A stretch of DNA of 64,000 nucleotides from Geminocystis herdmanii PCC 6308 (lineage in GTDB: Bacteria > Cyanobacteriota > Cyanobacteriia > Cyanobacteriales > Cyanobacteriaceae): assembly GCF_000332235.1 (NCBI RefSeq), contig NZ_CM001775.1, positions 4,199,419 through 4,263,418 of the forward strand, read 5' to 3'. This document shows positions 20,205 through 29,505 of this stretch, piece after piece. Below the pieces are notes generated by a model, which had not been told where the DNA came from, ran no database searches, and worked only from the letters and a program-made list of their open reading frames with translations. How positions within the stretch are numbered: the first letter of the stretch is position 1; the number at the start of each line of letters is the position of its first letter. The position numbers and the translations under genes were made by a program.

Positions 20205-20660
20205 ATGAGCAGTAAATTGTCAGAATTAGGTATATCTCAAGAAGATTATTGCGTCTTTGGGTTGGCAACTTGTTTTATTCGAGATGAAGGCGAAATCAAA
20301 GAAATAAAAGTAATTGAGCCTATACCATCCGCAGCCTTAGAAGCCTTATTTAAAGAAATTCCTACTTCCTATCAATTGGCGATCGCCACCACTATCGGGC
20401 AAGTTATTCGGGAAGATGCCATACAAAAACCTTCGGAATTTCCAGCAGATAGTCAATTTTGTGATGATTTTGTCGATCGAACTTTAGCCGCCACCCGTAC
20501 CTACAAAAGTAAACCAAGCGCCCAAGAATATATCAAATTAGGTACATCAAAAGGTGATTTTAACTACTCCCTAGAAAGAAAAAGAGTCTTAAATAGTGTT
20601 CATAAAGTTTCTGATGATGATAACGTAAAACAACATTCCCATACTCATAAAATCCTCTAA
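20205..20660 (+). CDS. Hypothetical protein, probably cyanobacterial
   Basis: 151 residues, soluble, no signal peptide or membrane segment. It opens SSKLSELGISQEDYCVFGLA and has an alpha/beta core up to about residue 115. The polar tail ends HSHTHKIL, a possible His-rich metal site, though only three His are close together. I do not recognise a family. It stands alone, with the GST-like gene 22 bases downstream in the same direction. Confidence 0.7.
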   Translation: MSSKLSELGISQEDYCVFGLATCFIRDEGEIKEIKVIEPIPSAALEALFKEIPTSYQLAIATTIGQVIREDAIQKPSEFPADSQFCDDFVDRTLAATRTYKSKPSAQEYIKLGTSKGDFNYSLERKRVLNSVHKVSDDDNVKQHSHTHKIL

Positions 20661-20682
20661 AAAATTTCCCCTAATTTCCCTA

Positions 20683-21411
20683 GTGAAATATCATTCATTT
20701 AGTTTAAGTTTTCTATTATTTATTTGTTTTGTACAACTTCCAGTTTACGCTAAAAAAATAATTCCTTCAGAGAAAAAATATTCGGAAAACTCCTTCATTT
20801 TTATCAAAAATCAAGAAAAAAAATCCATGAATCAAGTTATCAATAATTCAAATCCCACATTAAAATTATACGGTGGTAGTCGTAGTCGTGCTTCCATTAT
20901 TCAATGGTATTTAGAAGAAATTAATCTTAACTATGACTATATTTTGATTGATATGGCACAACAAGAACATTTACAATCCGCTTTTTTAGAGTTAAATCCT
21001 ATGGGAAAAGTTCCCGTAATTGTCGATGGTGATTTTAAACTCTGGGAATCAGGAGCAATTTTACTATATTTAGCCGAAAAATATGGTAATGAAATTGATA
21101 CTTTAGAAGAAAGAAGCATCCTCAATCAATGGATTTTATTTGCTAATTCCACTTTAGCCACAGGGTTATTTATTGAGGCAAATCGAGAAAAAGAAATGTC
21201 AAAATTATTGCCACCCTTAGAAAATATTTTGAAAGATAATTCATATTTATTAGGGGAAAAATTTACCCTTGTTGATGTGGCTGTAGGTTCAATGTTAGCT
21301 TATACTCAAATTTTATTAAAACTAGATTTAAGTAATTATCCTGCTATAACTAAATATATCCAGAATATCACCCAAAGACCCGCTTTTATGAATACGATCG
21401 GCAAAAGATAA
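20683..21411 (+). CDS. Glutathione S-transferase-like protein with a possible signal peptide
   Basis: The GST part begins at about residue 59 (LKLYGGSRSRASIIQWYLEE). A thioredoxin-like domain with NPMGKVPVIVDGDFKLWESG includes the cis-Pro and the ESxAI glutathione contacts, followed by the helical C-terminal domain. The open frame starts upstream at a GTG and encodes FSLSFLLFICFVQLPVYA, a good signal peptide with an A-x-A-like end. An internal ATG at 20827 would give an ordinary cytosolic GST of about 194 residues. Neither start has a clear Shine-Dalgarno. Confidence 0.85.
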   Translation: MKYHSFSLSFLLFICFVQLPVYAKKIIPSEKKYSENSFIFIKNQEKKSMNQVINNSNPTLKLYGGSRSRASIIQWYLEEINLNYDYILIDMAQQEHLQSAFLELNPMGKVPVIVDGDFKLWESGAILLYLAEKYGNEIDTLEERSILNQWILFANSTLATGLFIEANREKEMSKLLPPLENILKDNSYLLGEKFTLVDVAVGSMLAYTQILLKLDLSNYPAITKYIQNITQRPAFMNTIGKR

Positions 21412-21450
21412 TTAGGGGTGTTAAAAAAGTATTTTGGTGAAGATAGGAAA
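21410..21450 (+). repeat. 3'-end repeat after the GST-like gene
   Basis: TTAGGGGTGTT, then AAAAAAGTATTTTGGTGAAG, starting at the stop codon in the sense of the gene. Matches the repeats after hom, lipB, fabF and the first pentapeptide gene. The rest of the 306-base gap to the amidase gene (to 21718) is AT-rich with nothing else I can identify, apart from GAGGAG at 21705-21710. Confidence 0.7.
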
Positions 21451-21718
21451 CATTAAACCCCATAGGAGCAAATAAAAAATGTTTTTTGGAGAAATCTATT
21501 AGATATAAAATCAAGCATTGATAAAAAATGAGAAATAAAGGTTATTATATATCTGTTTCTATGGTGCAATTCTTAGAGTCATCCATTCCATATTATTTCT
21601 TGGCAGTAGAAACAAAAACTTTTTTAATCTGTCATTAAAATATATTATCTTTATTAAAATATTTTCTTATTTATACTTAACTAAACCCTATTCAGAATTA
21701 TTGTGAGGAGTAACTACT

Positions 21719-23668
21719 ATGATGAAATTTTATTCTTTAATTTTAAGTTGTCTAACCTTTCTCATGTTAGCCACTCCTGCCTATGCTGGAAGACTTTTAT
21801 TTTGGCGTTTTGAAGCTAATCAAAATCGCTTGATTTTTACCACAGATCAAGGGGTACAACCCACTGCTCAACTGATTACTAACCCGACTCGTTTAGTTAT
21901 TGATTTGCCCGGTACTACTTTGGGACGACCCACTGTTAATGAGAGTTTAGGGAGAGTTGTGACTAATCTAAGAATAGGTCAGTTTGATGCAAGAACCACT
22001 AGGGTTGTCATTGAATTAGCCCCCGGATATATAGTTGATCCTCAAGGTATTAAAATTAAAGGAATGTCTCCTACTCAGTGGTCTGTAGAATTACCTCCTC
22101 CTCAACGATCGAACTCTCCTACTCCCTCTAATCCTCCTACTAACGTACCAAATCAATCTAATAACACGAACACGAATCCTCCTCTCACTACTAATCGCAA
22201 TAATGCTTCAGGTTCAGGATTGCAAGTAACTCCTAGCGGTATTATTGTGGGTATTGATGGGGGAAATAATAATAAGATTAGTGTCAAACGTAGTCAAGAT
22301 CGCCGTAAAATTAATTTTGAGATTGCCAATCTGACGATTCCCAATACTCTCCCCAAGTCTTGGAATGTAAATCAATATGGGGTGTCTGATGTGGAAATTA
22401 GTCAACAAAAACGATCGACTTTATTAACTTTAAATGTTAATCCTGATAGCCCTGACTGGCAAGCGAGTTTTAGTCGTATGGGCGGATTAGTTTTATGGCC
22501 TCAAGGGGGCATTAGTCGAGTGGTGGACTTGCCTTCTGGTGCTTCTAACACCAATAATAACCAGTCAAGAGAACCAAATGCAAATCCTCCCAATAATTCT
22601 ATTAGAACACAAACAGCGATAAATAACCCTGTTAATACCGCTAAAACTAGCATTGAGTCGATCGAGTTGCTCAATAATCAGCTATTGATTAGGGGTAATC
22701 AACCCATTAATGGGCAAGGTAGTTGGACTCAAGGAAATACGGTTTATCAAATTCGCTTAGAAAATACTGATTTAGCTCCTAATTTTAGAAACCCCTCTTT
22801 ACCTTCTGGCAGTCCTATCTCCAGAATGCGCATTTGGCAACCCGATAATAAAACTGTTGTATTGTTGATAGAAACTGCTGTGGGAGCAAGGATCGATCGA
22901 CTAAATCAACCTAGTGACAGACTTTTAGCATTATCTTTTAATCGTCTGAGTTCCTCCAATACTCCTCAAAGTAATTGGAGACCAAATCCCAATACATCTA
23001 TACCCATAACTCAAGCACCGCCCGATCCTTTTAATCAAACTCCGGGAGGTAGTACTTGGCAACCCCAACCTTTACCCCCCATTAATAATAATCCTTCTCC
23101 CAATAATCGCCCTCCCACCAGAGGAAAAACTTTAGTTGTAATAGACCCCGGACACGGTGGAAAAGACCCAGGGGCAGTGGGTATCAATAGTCTTCAAGAA
23201 AAACAAGTTGTTTTAGCTATTTCTCAACAGGTAGCTCGTATTTTAGAGCAACAGGGAATACAGGTAAGAATGACTAGAGATAGTGATTATTTTGTCAGTT
23301 TACAGGAACGATCGGCGATGGCTAATCGGATGAATGCTGATATATTTGTGAGTATTCATGCTAATTCTGCTGGAGCTGGAAAACCTCAAGTCAGTGGTTA
23401 TGAAACTTATTATTTTCAGAATGGTAGAGCCTTAGCTGATACTATTCATCGTAATGTCATACGCAGAGTTGATGTGCGCGATCGAAGGGTGAAACAGGCT
23501 CGATTTTATGTTTTACGCGCTTCCAATATGCCCTCGGTTTTGTTAGAAACAGGTTTTGTTACGGGGATAGAAGATGCTTCTAAACTCAGTAATCCTAGTT
23601 TTCAACGTCAAATGTCGGAAGCGATCGCTGCTGGTATTATCGAGTATATTCGTACCAATCGACTTTAA
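21719..23668 (+). CDS. amiC: N-acetylmuramoyl-L-alanine amidase with AMIN domains
   Basis: Periplasmic hydrolase that cuts the amide bond between MurNAc and the peptide stem, needed for cell separation. 649 residues. The signal peptide ends near ATPAYA. AMIN-type domains at about 25-115 and 165-265, and probably a third at about 315-405, bind peptidoglycan or the septum and are joined by Asn/Pro-rich linkers. Amidase_3 spans about 468-645 with zinc ligands in VIDPGHGGKDPG, a Glu in SLQEKQ, SIHANS and the catalytic SVLLETGF. GAGGAG at 21705 supports this start. murI follows, a common cyanobacterial pairing. Confidence 0.94.
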   Translation: MMKFYSLILSCLTFLMLATPAYAGRLLFWRFEANQNRLIFTTDQGVQPTAQLITNPTRLVIDLPGTTLGRPTVNESLGRVVTNLRIGQFDARTTRVVIELAPGYIVDPQGIKIKGMSPTQWSVELPPPQRSNSPTPSNPPTNVPNQSNNTNTNPPLTTNRNNASGSGLQVTPSGIIVGIDGGNNNKISVKRSQDRRKINFEIANLTIPNTLPKSWNVNQYGVSDVEISQQKRSTLLTLNVNPDSPDWQASFSRMGGLVLWPQGGISRVVDLPSGASNTNNNQSREPNANPPNNSIRTQTAINNPVNTAKTSIESIELLNNQLLIRGNQPINGQGSWTQGNTVYQIRLENTDLAPNFRNPSLPSGSPISRMRIWQPDNKTVVLLIETAVGARIDRLNQPSDRLLALSFNRLSSSNTPQSNWRPNPNTSIPITQAPPDPFNQTPGGSTWQPQPLPPINNNPSPNNRPPTRGKTLVVIDPGHGGKDPGAVGINSLQEKQVVLAISQQVARILEQQGIQVRMTRDSDYFVSLQERSAMANRMNADIFVSIHANSAGAGKPQVSGYETYYFQNGRALADTIHRNVIRRVDVRDRRVKQARFYVLRASNMPSVLLETGFVTGIEDASKLSNPSFQRQMSEAIAAGIIEYIRTNRL

Positions 23669-23795
23669 AAGTTAACGATTACCTACCTCGATCGAGAAAT
23701 TTATCTCTCAGCTCGGTTTTTTTGACAATTCTATTTACTTTTCTAAGTACTTTTGCTTAAATTAAGATAATTTTAATCGCAATCATGATAATTAT

Positions 23796-24680
23796 ATGAA
23801 ACATAGTTTGGGTAATAGAATTGGTGTTTTTGATAGTGGAGTCGGTGGGTTAACGGTACTTCGGAAACTTTATCGTCATTTACCTCAAGAATCCATCCTC
23901 TATTTTGCCGATACTGAACGTCTTCCTTATGGTACTCGTTCCAAAGCGGAGATTATTTTATTTGTCAGAGAAATTCTTGATTGGATGTCTAATGAACAAG
24001 TTAAAATGGTGATTATGGCTTGTAATACAAGTTCCGCTTTAGCCTTAGAAGAAGTGCAATCAGAATATAATTTCCCTATTTTAGGTTTAATTCACCCCGG
24101 TGCAAAAGGTGCGGTTAAAAGAGGTAAAAAAATCGGGGTTATTTCTACTGTAGCGACAGCAAAAAGTAATGCTTATCGTAACGCCATTAAAGAAATTAAT
24201 CCTCAAGTGGATGTGTGGCAAGTAGGTTGTCCTGAATTTGTGCCATTAATTGAGCAAAATAGAGTATATGATCCTTATACGAAAAAAGTAGCCGAAGATT
24301 ATTTATCTTCTTTAATCAAAAATGATATTGATAGTCTTATCTATGGTTGTACCCACTATCCTCATTTACAAGGACTATTCAAAGATATTTTACCATCTTC
24401 CGTTGCATTAATCGATCCTGCGGATTATGTGGTTAAGGCTATGGAAAAAGAGTTAGAGTTAATGAATTTACGAAATCATGATCTAGTTTTACCTACTCGC
24501 TTTTGTGTTAGTGGTGAGCCTGAAGATTTTGCTAAAATTTCTAAACAGTGGTTAGGATTCACCCCCACCGTAGAAAAAGTTTATTTACCCTCTATCACTA
24601 CCGTTACGGATATAGTAACACCTTTAGAAATGAGAGAAAATAAACAAAATTACCTCTATGCAGAAAGTTTAATTGCTTAA
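23796..24680 (+). CDS. murI: Glutamate racemase
   Basis: Interconverts L- and D-glutamate to supply D-Glu for peptidoglycan. 294 residues. IGVFDSGVGGLTVLR binds substrate; the two catalytic cysteines are Cys76 (MACNTSS) and Cys185 (IYGCTHYPHL). The 128-base gap after the amidase gene and shared direction suggest a wall-synthesis pair. Confidence 0.97.
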   Translation: MKHSLGNRIGVFDSGVGGLTVLRKLYRHLPQESILYFADTERLPYGTRSKAEIILFVREILDWMSNEQVKMVIMACNTSSALALEEVQSEYNFPILGLIHPGAKGAVKRGKKIGVISTVATAKSNAYRNAIKEINPQVDVWQVGCPEFVPLIEQNRVYDPYTKKVAEDYLSSLIKNDIDSLIYGCTHYPHLQGLFKDILPSSVALIDPADYVVKAMEKELELMNLRNHDLVLPTRFCVSGEPEDFAKISKQWLGFTPTVEKVYLPSITTVTDIVTPLEMRENKQNYLYAESLIA

Positions 24681-24691
24681 TAAAATCATAA

Positions 24692-24708
24692 GGTGGGCAT
24701 CGCCCACC
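24692..24708 (+). terminator. Hairpin GGTGGGC-ATC-GCCCACC after murI
   Basis: A perfect 7-base-pair GC stem with a three-base loop, 12 bases after the murI stop. No U-tract follows, so intrinsic termination is uncertain. Similar GGTGGGCA...GCCCACC hairpins are widespread spacer repeats in cyanobacteria, which is the main alternative. Confidence 0.5.
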
Positions 24709-24772
24709 CTACATTTAGAGTTGACTCATAAGTTCTATAATTCAGAAAAGACTTTTTCACTAAACCCTAATT

Positions 24773-25951
24773 ATGACAAATCCTACTAAAATCTCTGTAA
24801 TCATTCCTGACTTGGCGAATCAAGGTACAACAAGAGGTTATGTCATCGCCCAAGGGTTACAAAGGTTAGGTTATCAAGTCACTATTTTTGGGTATCTATA
24901 TGGAGAACAAATATACCCAGAGCCTCCTTATTCTTTACCAATTACTTATTTTCATGGGGTAAATTTACCTAAGTTTATTACCACAACGTTAGATTTTATT
25001 AAAGAAATTGATGGAGATATTTTATATGTAATTAAGCCCCAACTAAGTAGCTTTGGTATGGCATTAATTAAGGCTTGGCGTAATAAAAAACCCATAATTT
25101 TAGATTTTGATGATTGGGAAATGGCACAATTTGGTGGTGATGATTGGCAATATCAAGGAAGTTTAATTAATGATCTTTTAGCTAGTAATAGTGAGTTGAA
25201 AAAACCTCAATATCCTTTATATATTAAGTGGTTAGAAAAAGCGATCGAAAAAGCAAATGGTATCACTGTGAGCAGTAAATTTTTAGAATATCGCTATGGT
25301 GGAACTTATTTACCTAATGTTAAAGATACGGATTTATTTGATCCTCTCAAGTTCGATCACAAAGTGGCGCTGTGCGATCGAGATGGGATCAAAACTCAAT
25401 TAGGATTATCTAATAATAGATTATTAATGTTCACAGGTACAGCAAAACCAGATCAAGGTTTAGAAGATATATTAATCGCTTTAGATAGTTTAAATGAAGA
25501 TGATTTAAAGTTAGTATTAGTAGGAGGAAATAAAAGTCAATCTAGTTATGTTAAGACTTTAATAGAGAAGTGGGGAAGATGGATTATAAAAGTTCAACCT
25601 CAAGGCTTTGATGATATGCCACGCTCGATCGCTATGAGTGATATTATTATGGTGACACCAAGAGCAACTTCAACAAATTGTGCTAAGTTTCCTTTAGAAT
25701 TAATCGAAGGAATGGCAATGGCAAAACCAATTATTGCGACAAAAGTGGGAGAAATTCCTAATATTTTACAGGATACAGGATATTTAATTGAACCTCAATC
25801 TTCGGGGTTAATTGCACAACAAATAAGAGATATTTTTGCTGATTATACTCAGGCACAAAATAAAGGAAATTTAGCTAGAGAAAGATGTGTAAATAATTAT
25901 AGTATGAGCAATATTACTAAAATTTTAGAACAGGTAATTAATTTAGTTTAA
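24773..25951 (+). CDS. Glycosyltransferase, family 4 (GT-B fold)
   Basis: 392 residues, no membrane segment. The N-terminal Rossmann domain starts ISVIIPDLANQGTTRGYVIA. The donor-binding domain has RLLMFTGTAKPDQGLEDILI, the E-x7-E region FPLELIEGMAMAKPIIATKV and GEIPNILQDTGYLIEP. Substrate unknown; such enzymes act on surface polysaccharide or lipid sugars. Residues around FDHKVALCDRD (about 194-204) come from a palindromic element inserted in frame at 25351. Confidence 0.9.
   Translation: MTNPTKISVIIPDLANQGTTRGYVIAQGLQRLGYQVTIFGYLYGEQIYPEPPYSLPITYFHGVNLPKFITTTLDFIKEIDGDILYVIKPQLSSFGMALIKAWRNKKPIILDFDDWEMAQFGGDDWQYQGSLINDLLASNSELKKPQYPLYIKWLEKAIEKANGITVSSKFLEYRYGGTYLPNVKDTDLFDPLKFDHKVALCDRDGIKTQLGLSNNRLLMFTGTAKPDQGLEDILIALDSLNEDDLKLVLVGGNKSQSSYVKTLIEKWGRWIIKVQPQGFDDMPRSIAMSDIIMVTPRATSTNCAKFPLELIEGMAMAKPIIATKVGEIPNILQDTGYLIEPQSSGLIAQQIRDIFADYTQAQNKGNLARERCVNNYSMSNITKILEQVINLV
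25351..25382 (+). repeat. Palindromic small element inside the glycosyltransferase gene
   Basis: Reads GTTCGATCAC...GTGGCGCTGTGCGATCGA and adds about ten codons (FDHKVALCDRD) between DPLK and the IKTQLGL helix. It shares the plan of the copies at 31229 and 33174 but lies in the opposite orientation relative to the reading frame. Confidence 0.8.
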
Positions 25952-26056
25952 ATATTGAAATTAATAATATAATTTTGGTAGAGTAATAATTTTCCATATT
26001 TCTTGATGGTTGATTCGGAGTTCGACAAAAGAAGGTTGTAATAAAACCTTTAAAAC

Positions 26057-26089
26057 TCGATCGCCAAGGGCGGTTCTGCTCGATCGAAC
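26057..26089 (+). repeat. Palindromic 33-base element, variant form, in the spacer before the Uma2 gene
   Basis: Starts TCGATCGCC and ends GCTCGATCGAAC, 33 bases, with GC-rich inverted ends in an AT-rich spacer. Length and ends match the in-gene palindromic elements, but the centre differs (AAGGGCGGTTCT). It lies about 65 bases before the Uma2 ATG. Confidence 0.55.
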
Positions 26090-26154
26090 CGTTCAAATAC
26101 TTAATGTAAATGTTAAAATAAACCATTATTGCTATAGCCAAAGTCAAAAAAGCT

Positions 26155-26724
26155 ATGACTCAAACCCTTTCCAAAGCCATTACCTTAGTGGAATTTTTGC
26201 AACAGCCAGAAACAAAACCACCTCAAGAATATATAGACGGAAATATTTACACAAAACCTATGCCTCAAGGACAACATAGCACGATTCAAGGTGAACTCGT
26301 CACCACCATTAACGCTGTCACAAAAAAAGCACGAATTGCATGGGCTTTTCCTGAGTTGAGATGTACTTTCACTGATAAATCCATTGTGCCAGATGTGGCG
26401 GTTTTCACATGGGAGCATTTACCCGTCAATGATGATGGTACAATATCTAATCAATTTTTGTTGCCTCCTGATTGGATAATTGAAATATTAAGTCCTGAAC
26501 AATCCATGAGTTTAGTTACGAAAAAAATTGTTCATTGTCTAACTAATGGTACTCAATTAGGGTGGTTAATTGATCCTAATCAGAAAATAATTTTTACCTA
26601 CGCCAATAATAGTCATCCTTTATATTTTGAGGTTGAAAATGAAGTAGTCCCCGTGCCAGATTTTGCTCAAGAATTAAAGCTAACTTTAGGGGATATTTTT
26701 GGTTGGTTAAGGGTGAAAATTTAA
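26155..26724 (+). CDS. Uma2-family (DUF820) endonuclease-like protein
   Basis: 189 residues. The PD-(D/E)xK-type core shows in the acidic IVPDVAVFTWEHLP and in PPDWIIEILSPEQS, with LVTKKIVHCLTNGTQLGWLI after it. These proteins are strongly expanded in cyanobacteria and their role is unproven. No partner gene is adjacent. The expected catalytic Lys is not obvious after the IIEILSP strand: the usual SPS becomes SPEQS. Confidence 0.88.
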   Translation: MTQTLSKAITLVEFLQQPETKPPQEYIDGNIYTKPMPQGQHSTIQGELVTTINAVTKKARIAWAFPELRCTFTDKSIVPDVAVFTWEHLPVNDDGTISNQFLLPPDWIIEILSPEQSMSLVTKKIVHCLTNGTQLGWLIDPNQKIIFTYANNSHPLYFEVENEVVPVPDFAQELKLTLGDIFGWLRVKI

Positions 26725-27362
26725 GAATTATTGTAATAATGACAGTATTTATAATAATATTGAAAATCATAGAATTTACTAGATTTCACAAAGCTCGATC
26801 GTCTTGTCATTAGCATTAAAGTTCAGTTATTGTAGAGACATAAATTATTAATTAGGGTCTGCTGAAAAAGTATTTTGATAAAGGTAGGCAAAAGGCAAAA
26901 GGCAAAAGGCAACCTGAGTCAACTATAAAAATAGATGATGAATGACTTGGAAGACTCCGAAGACAGGAAGATTATATTTTGCCTGAATCAATAAAATTAT
27001 TTTCAAGGGCATCGAAATATTAGGAATTTTTCTACCATTCGACTTGTCCACTTGTCTCGTTTTCACCACTTTTCTTATATCGAACTGAGGTAATATACAA
27101 AAAAGATTAGGCTCTTCTACAGTAGTTATGATAAATTAATAAAAAATAAAAGCTATAATTTTTACTAAATAAGGCTTACACTAAAATCAAAATCTAATTT
27201 TTATAAATTATTAATTTTGAAATTCTCTGTTACCTTTTGCCTACCTTCATCAATAATTTATCATACTCAAAGTAGAAGAGTCAAAGATTATAATTTAATT
27301 TGTGCTTTTTTTCAAAGTTTTTTTATTGTTAAATTTATTCTAATTATCAGGAGGAAAAATAT
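26725..27362. other. Repeat-rich spacer between the Uma2 gene and asd
   Basis: 638 bases without a gene. It holds a 3'-end-type repeat at 26851-26890 (CTGCTGAAAAAGTATTTTGAT), AAAAGGC-type heptamers at 26889-26911 and a MITE-like element at 26912-27091. The last 270 bases are AT-rich and end in AGGAGG (27349-27354), the ribosome-binding site of asd. Confidence 0.75.
26912..27091 (+). mobile_element. MITE-like element, copy A (about 180 bases)
   Basis: Left end ACCTGAGTCAACTATAAAAA and right end CTTATATCGAACTGAGGT form imperfect terminal inverted repeats. The inside matches the element at 47103-47295: GATGAATGACTTGGAAGAC, TCAATAAAATTATTTT and AGGAATTTTTCTACC are shared in order. It ends in CTTGTCCACTTGTC octamers. 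No protein is encoded and no clear target duplication is seen. Confidence 0.75.
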
Positions 27363-28367
27363 TTGTCTAATCCAGTGAATGTCGCTATTTTAGGAGCAAC
27401 GGGTGCAGTTGGTACAGAAATTATTGATTTATTAATTGAACGTAATTTTCCCATTAAAGAGTTAAAATTATTATCTTCCCCTCGCTCGGCGGGACAAAAA
27501 ATCGCCTTTAAAGATGAGTTAATTGAAGTTCAAGCCGTTGATGAAAATTCCTTTAAAAATGTCGATATTGTCTTAGCTTCCGCAGGAGGCTCAACTTCTA
27601 AAATCTGGGCAGATTCGATCGTATCATCAGGAGCAGTTATGATTGACAACTCCAGTGCATTTCGCATGAGAGACGATGTTCCGCTAGTTGTACCCGAAAT
27701 CAATCCTGAAGATGCTTTTAAGCACAAAGGAATCATTGCTAACCCCAATTGCACAACTATTTTAATGGGGGTTGCTCTCTATCCCTTACATCAAATTCAA
27801 CCCATAAAAAGAATTATAGTTTCTACTTATCAATCCGCTAGTGGTGCAGGAGCAAGGGCGATGGAAGAAGTAAAAATCCAAAGCCAAGCTATCTTAAACG
27901 CTGAAAATCCCATAGCAGAAGTGTTACCTTATCCTTTAGCCTTCAATCTTTTTCCCCATAATTCCCCCCTGATGGATAATAACTATTGTGAGGAGGAGAT
28001 GAAAATGGTTAATGAGACACGCAAAATTTTTCATGATGATTCTTTGCGTATCAGTGCTACTTGTGTGAGAGTGCCAGTATTAAGGGCACATTCGGAAGCC
28101 ATTAATATTGAATTTGCTCAACCTTTTTCTGTGGATAAAGCTAGAGAAATTATCGCTAAATCAGCAGGGGTAAAATTATTAGAAGATTGGGATAAAAATT
28201 ATTTCCCTATGCCTATGGATGCCACAGGAAAAGACGATGTTTTAGTAGGAAGAATTAGACAAGATATTTCTAACGAAAATTCGATCGAACTCTGGTTATG
28301 TGGTGATCAAATTCGTAAAGGTGCGGCTTTAAATGCTGTACAAATTGCCGAGTTATTAATCAATTAA
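27363..28367 (+). CDS. asd: Aspartate-semialdehyde dehydrogenase
   Basis: Reduces aspartyl phosphate to aspartate semialdehyde, the branch point to Lys, diaminopimelate, Thr and Met. 334 residues. NADP-binding GATGAVGTE is at the N-terminus and the catalytic Cys is in NPNCTTILMG (about 124-133), with SGAGARAMEE after it. The start is TTG, supported by AGGAGG nine bases upstream. hom at 53204 takes the next step towards Thr/Met. A heptamer array starts at its stop codon. Confidence 0.96.
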   Translation: MSNPVNVAILGATGAVGTEIIDLLIERNFPIKELKLLSSPRSAGQKIAFKDELIEVQAVDENSFKNVDIVLASAGGSTSKIWADSIVSSGAVMIDNSSAFRMRDDVPLVVPEINPEDAFKHKGIIANPNCTTILMGVALYPLHQIQPIKRIIVSTYQSASGAGARAMEEVKIQSQAILNAENPIAEVLPYPLAFNLFPHNSPLMDNNYCEEEMKMVNETRKIFHDDSLRISATCVRVPVLRAHSEAINIEFAQPFSVDKAREIIAKSAGVKLLEDWDKNYFPMPMDATGKDDVLVGRIRQDISNENSIELWLCGDQIRKGAALNAVQIAELLIN

Positions 28368-28435
28368 GAATTAAGAATTAAGAATTAAGAATTAAGAATT
28401 AGCAATTAACAATTAACAATTAACAATTAACAATT
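28362..28435 (+). repeat. Heptamer arrays AATTAAG and CAATTAA after asd
   Basis: Starts within the asd stop codon: about five AATTAAG units, then about four CAATTAA/AATTAAC units. A C-rich stretch with CATCTTCCCATCTTCCC follows up to hemB. Confidence 0.94.
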
Positions 28436-28512
28436 TTTCTCCCTATCTCCCCCTCTCCCCATCTTCCCATCTTCCCATCTCCCCAACTCCTCAACACCTC
28501 CTTCAAAAACGA

Positions 28513-29505
28513 CTAAAAAGTCACCTCATTGAGCCAACGTACCGCATCTTTAGCATGATAAGTTAAAATCAAGTCTGCACCAGCACGTTTAAAACTGGTT
28601 AAGGTTTCAAGGGTAACTTTTTTCTCGTCAATCCAACCATTGAGCGCGGCGGCTTTCACCATAGAATATTCTCCGGAAACGTTATAGGCGGCTACGGGTA
28701 AATTAGTCATTTCTTTAACACGCCAAATTATATCCATATAGGATAAAGCAGGTTTTACCATGAGCATATCTGCACCCTCAGCGATGTCTAATTCCACTTC
28801 TTTTAAGGCTTCAAGGGCGTTACCGGGATTCATCTGGTAAGTGCGTCTATCACCATGACTAGGCGCAGATTCAGCGGCATCTCGAAAAGGGCCATAATAG
28901 GCTGAAGCATATTTAGCGGCATAGGATAGGATAGGAGTATTTTCAAAACCTGCCTCATCTAAGGCTTGACGAATGGACGTAACAAAACCATCCATCATGC
29001 CCGATGGCGCAATAATATCCGCCCCTGCTTTTGCTTGGGAAACGGCGGTTTTTTTCAGTAACTCAAGGGTAGGATCATTTAATACTCGCCCTGCTAAATC
29101 TCCTACTTCTAAATAACCACAATGCCCATGGGGAGTGTATTCACAAAGACAAGTATCAGCAATGACTACTAAATCGGGTACAGCTTCTTTAACGGCGGTA
29201 GCGGCTTTTTGTACTATTCCGCAATCGTGCCATGCTCCCGTAGCGTCATTGTCTTTCTCGGTGGGAATACCAAATAAAATAATGGCAGGAATGCCTAAAT
29301 CATAGACTTCTTTGGCTTCTTCCACAATTTTGTCCACGGATAATTGATAGACACCGGGCATGGATACAACTTCTTTGGCGATCGAACTACCGGGTACTGC
29401 AAACAAGGGATAAATCAAATCATTAGCCGTTAAAATGGTTTCTTGCACCATGCGTCGCAGTTGAGGATTTTGGCGCAAACGACGAGGACGATTAATAGGA
29501 AACAT
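28513..29505 (-). CDS. hemB: Delta-aminolevulinic acid dehydratase (porphobilinogen synthase)
   Basis: Condenses two 5-aminolevulinate molecules to porphobilinogen for haem, chlorophyll and bilins. 330 residues. The metal site reads [14 protein letters not shown] with three cysteines, as in zinc-type enzymes. The Schiff-base lysines are in [17 protein letters not shown] and [12 protein letters not shown]. Converges with asd. AcsF at 54760 acts later in the same tetrapyrrole pathway. Confidence 0.97.
   Translation of the reverse strand: MFPINRPRRLRQNPQLRRMVQETILTANDLIYPLFAVPGSSIAKEVVSMPGVYQLSVDKIVEEAKEVYDLGIPAIILFGIPTEKDNDATGAWHDCGIVQKAATAVKEAVPDLVVIADTCLCEYTPHGHCGYLEVGDLAGRVLNDPTLELLKKTAVSQAKAGADIIAPSGMMDGFVTSIRQALDEAGFENTPILSYAAKYASAYYGPFRDAAESAPSHGDRRTYQMNPGNALEALKEVELDIAEGADMLMVKPALSYMDIIWRVKEMTNLPVAAYNVSGEYSMVKAAALNGWIDEKKVTLETLTSFKRAGADLILTYHAKDAVRWLNEVTF

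Noticed and set aside
24692..24708. GGTGGGC hairpin as a firm intrinsic terminator of murI
   Set aside because: No U-tract follows and the sequence resembles a common dispersed cyanobacterial hairpin, so I list it only at moderate confidence.
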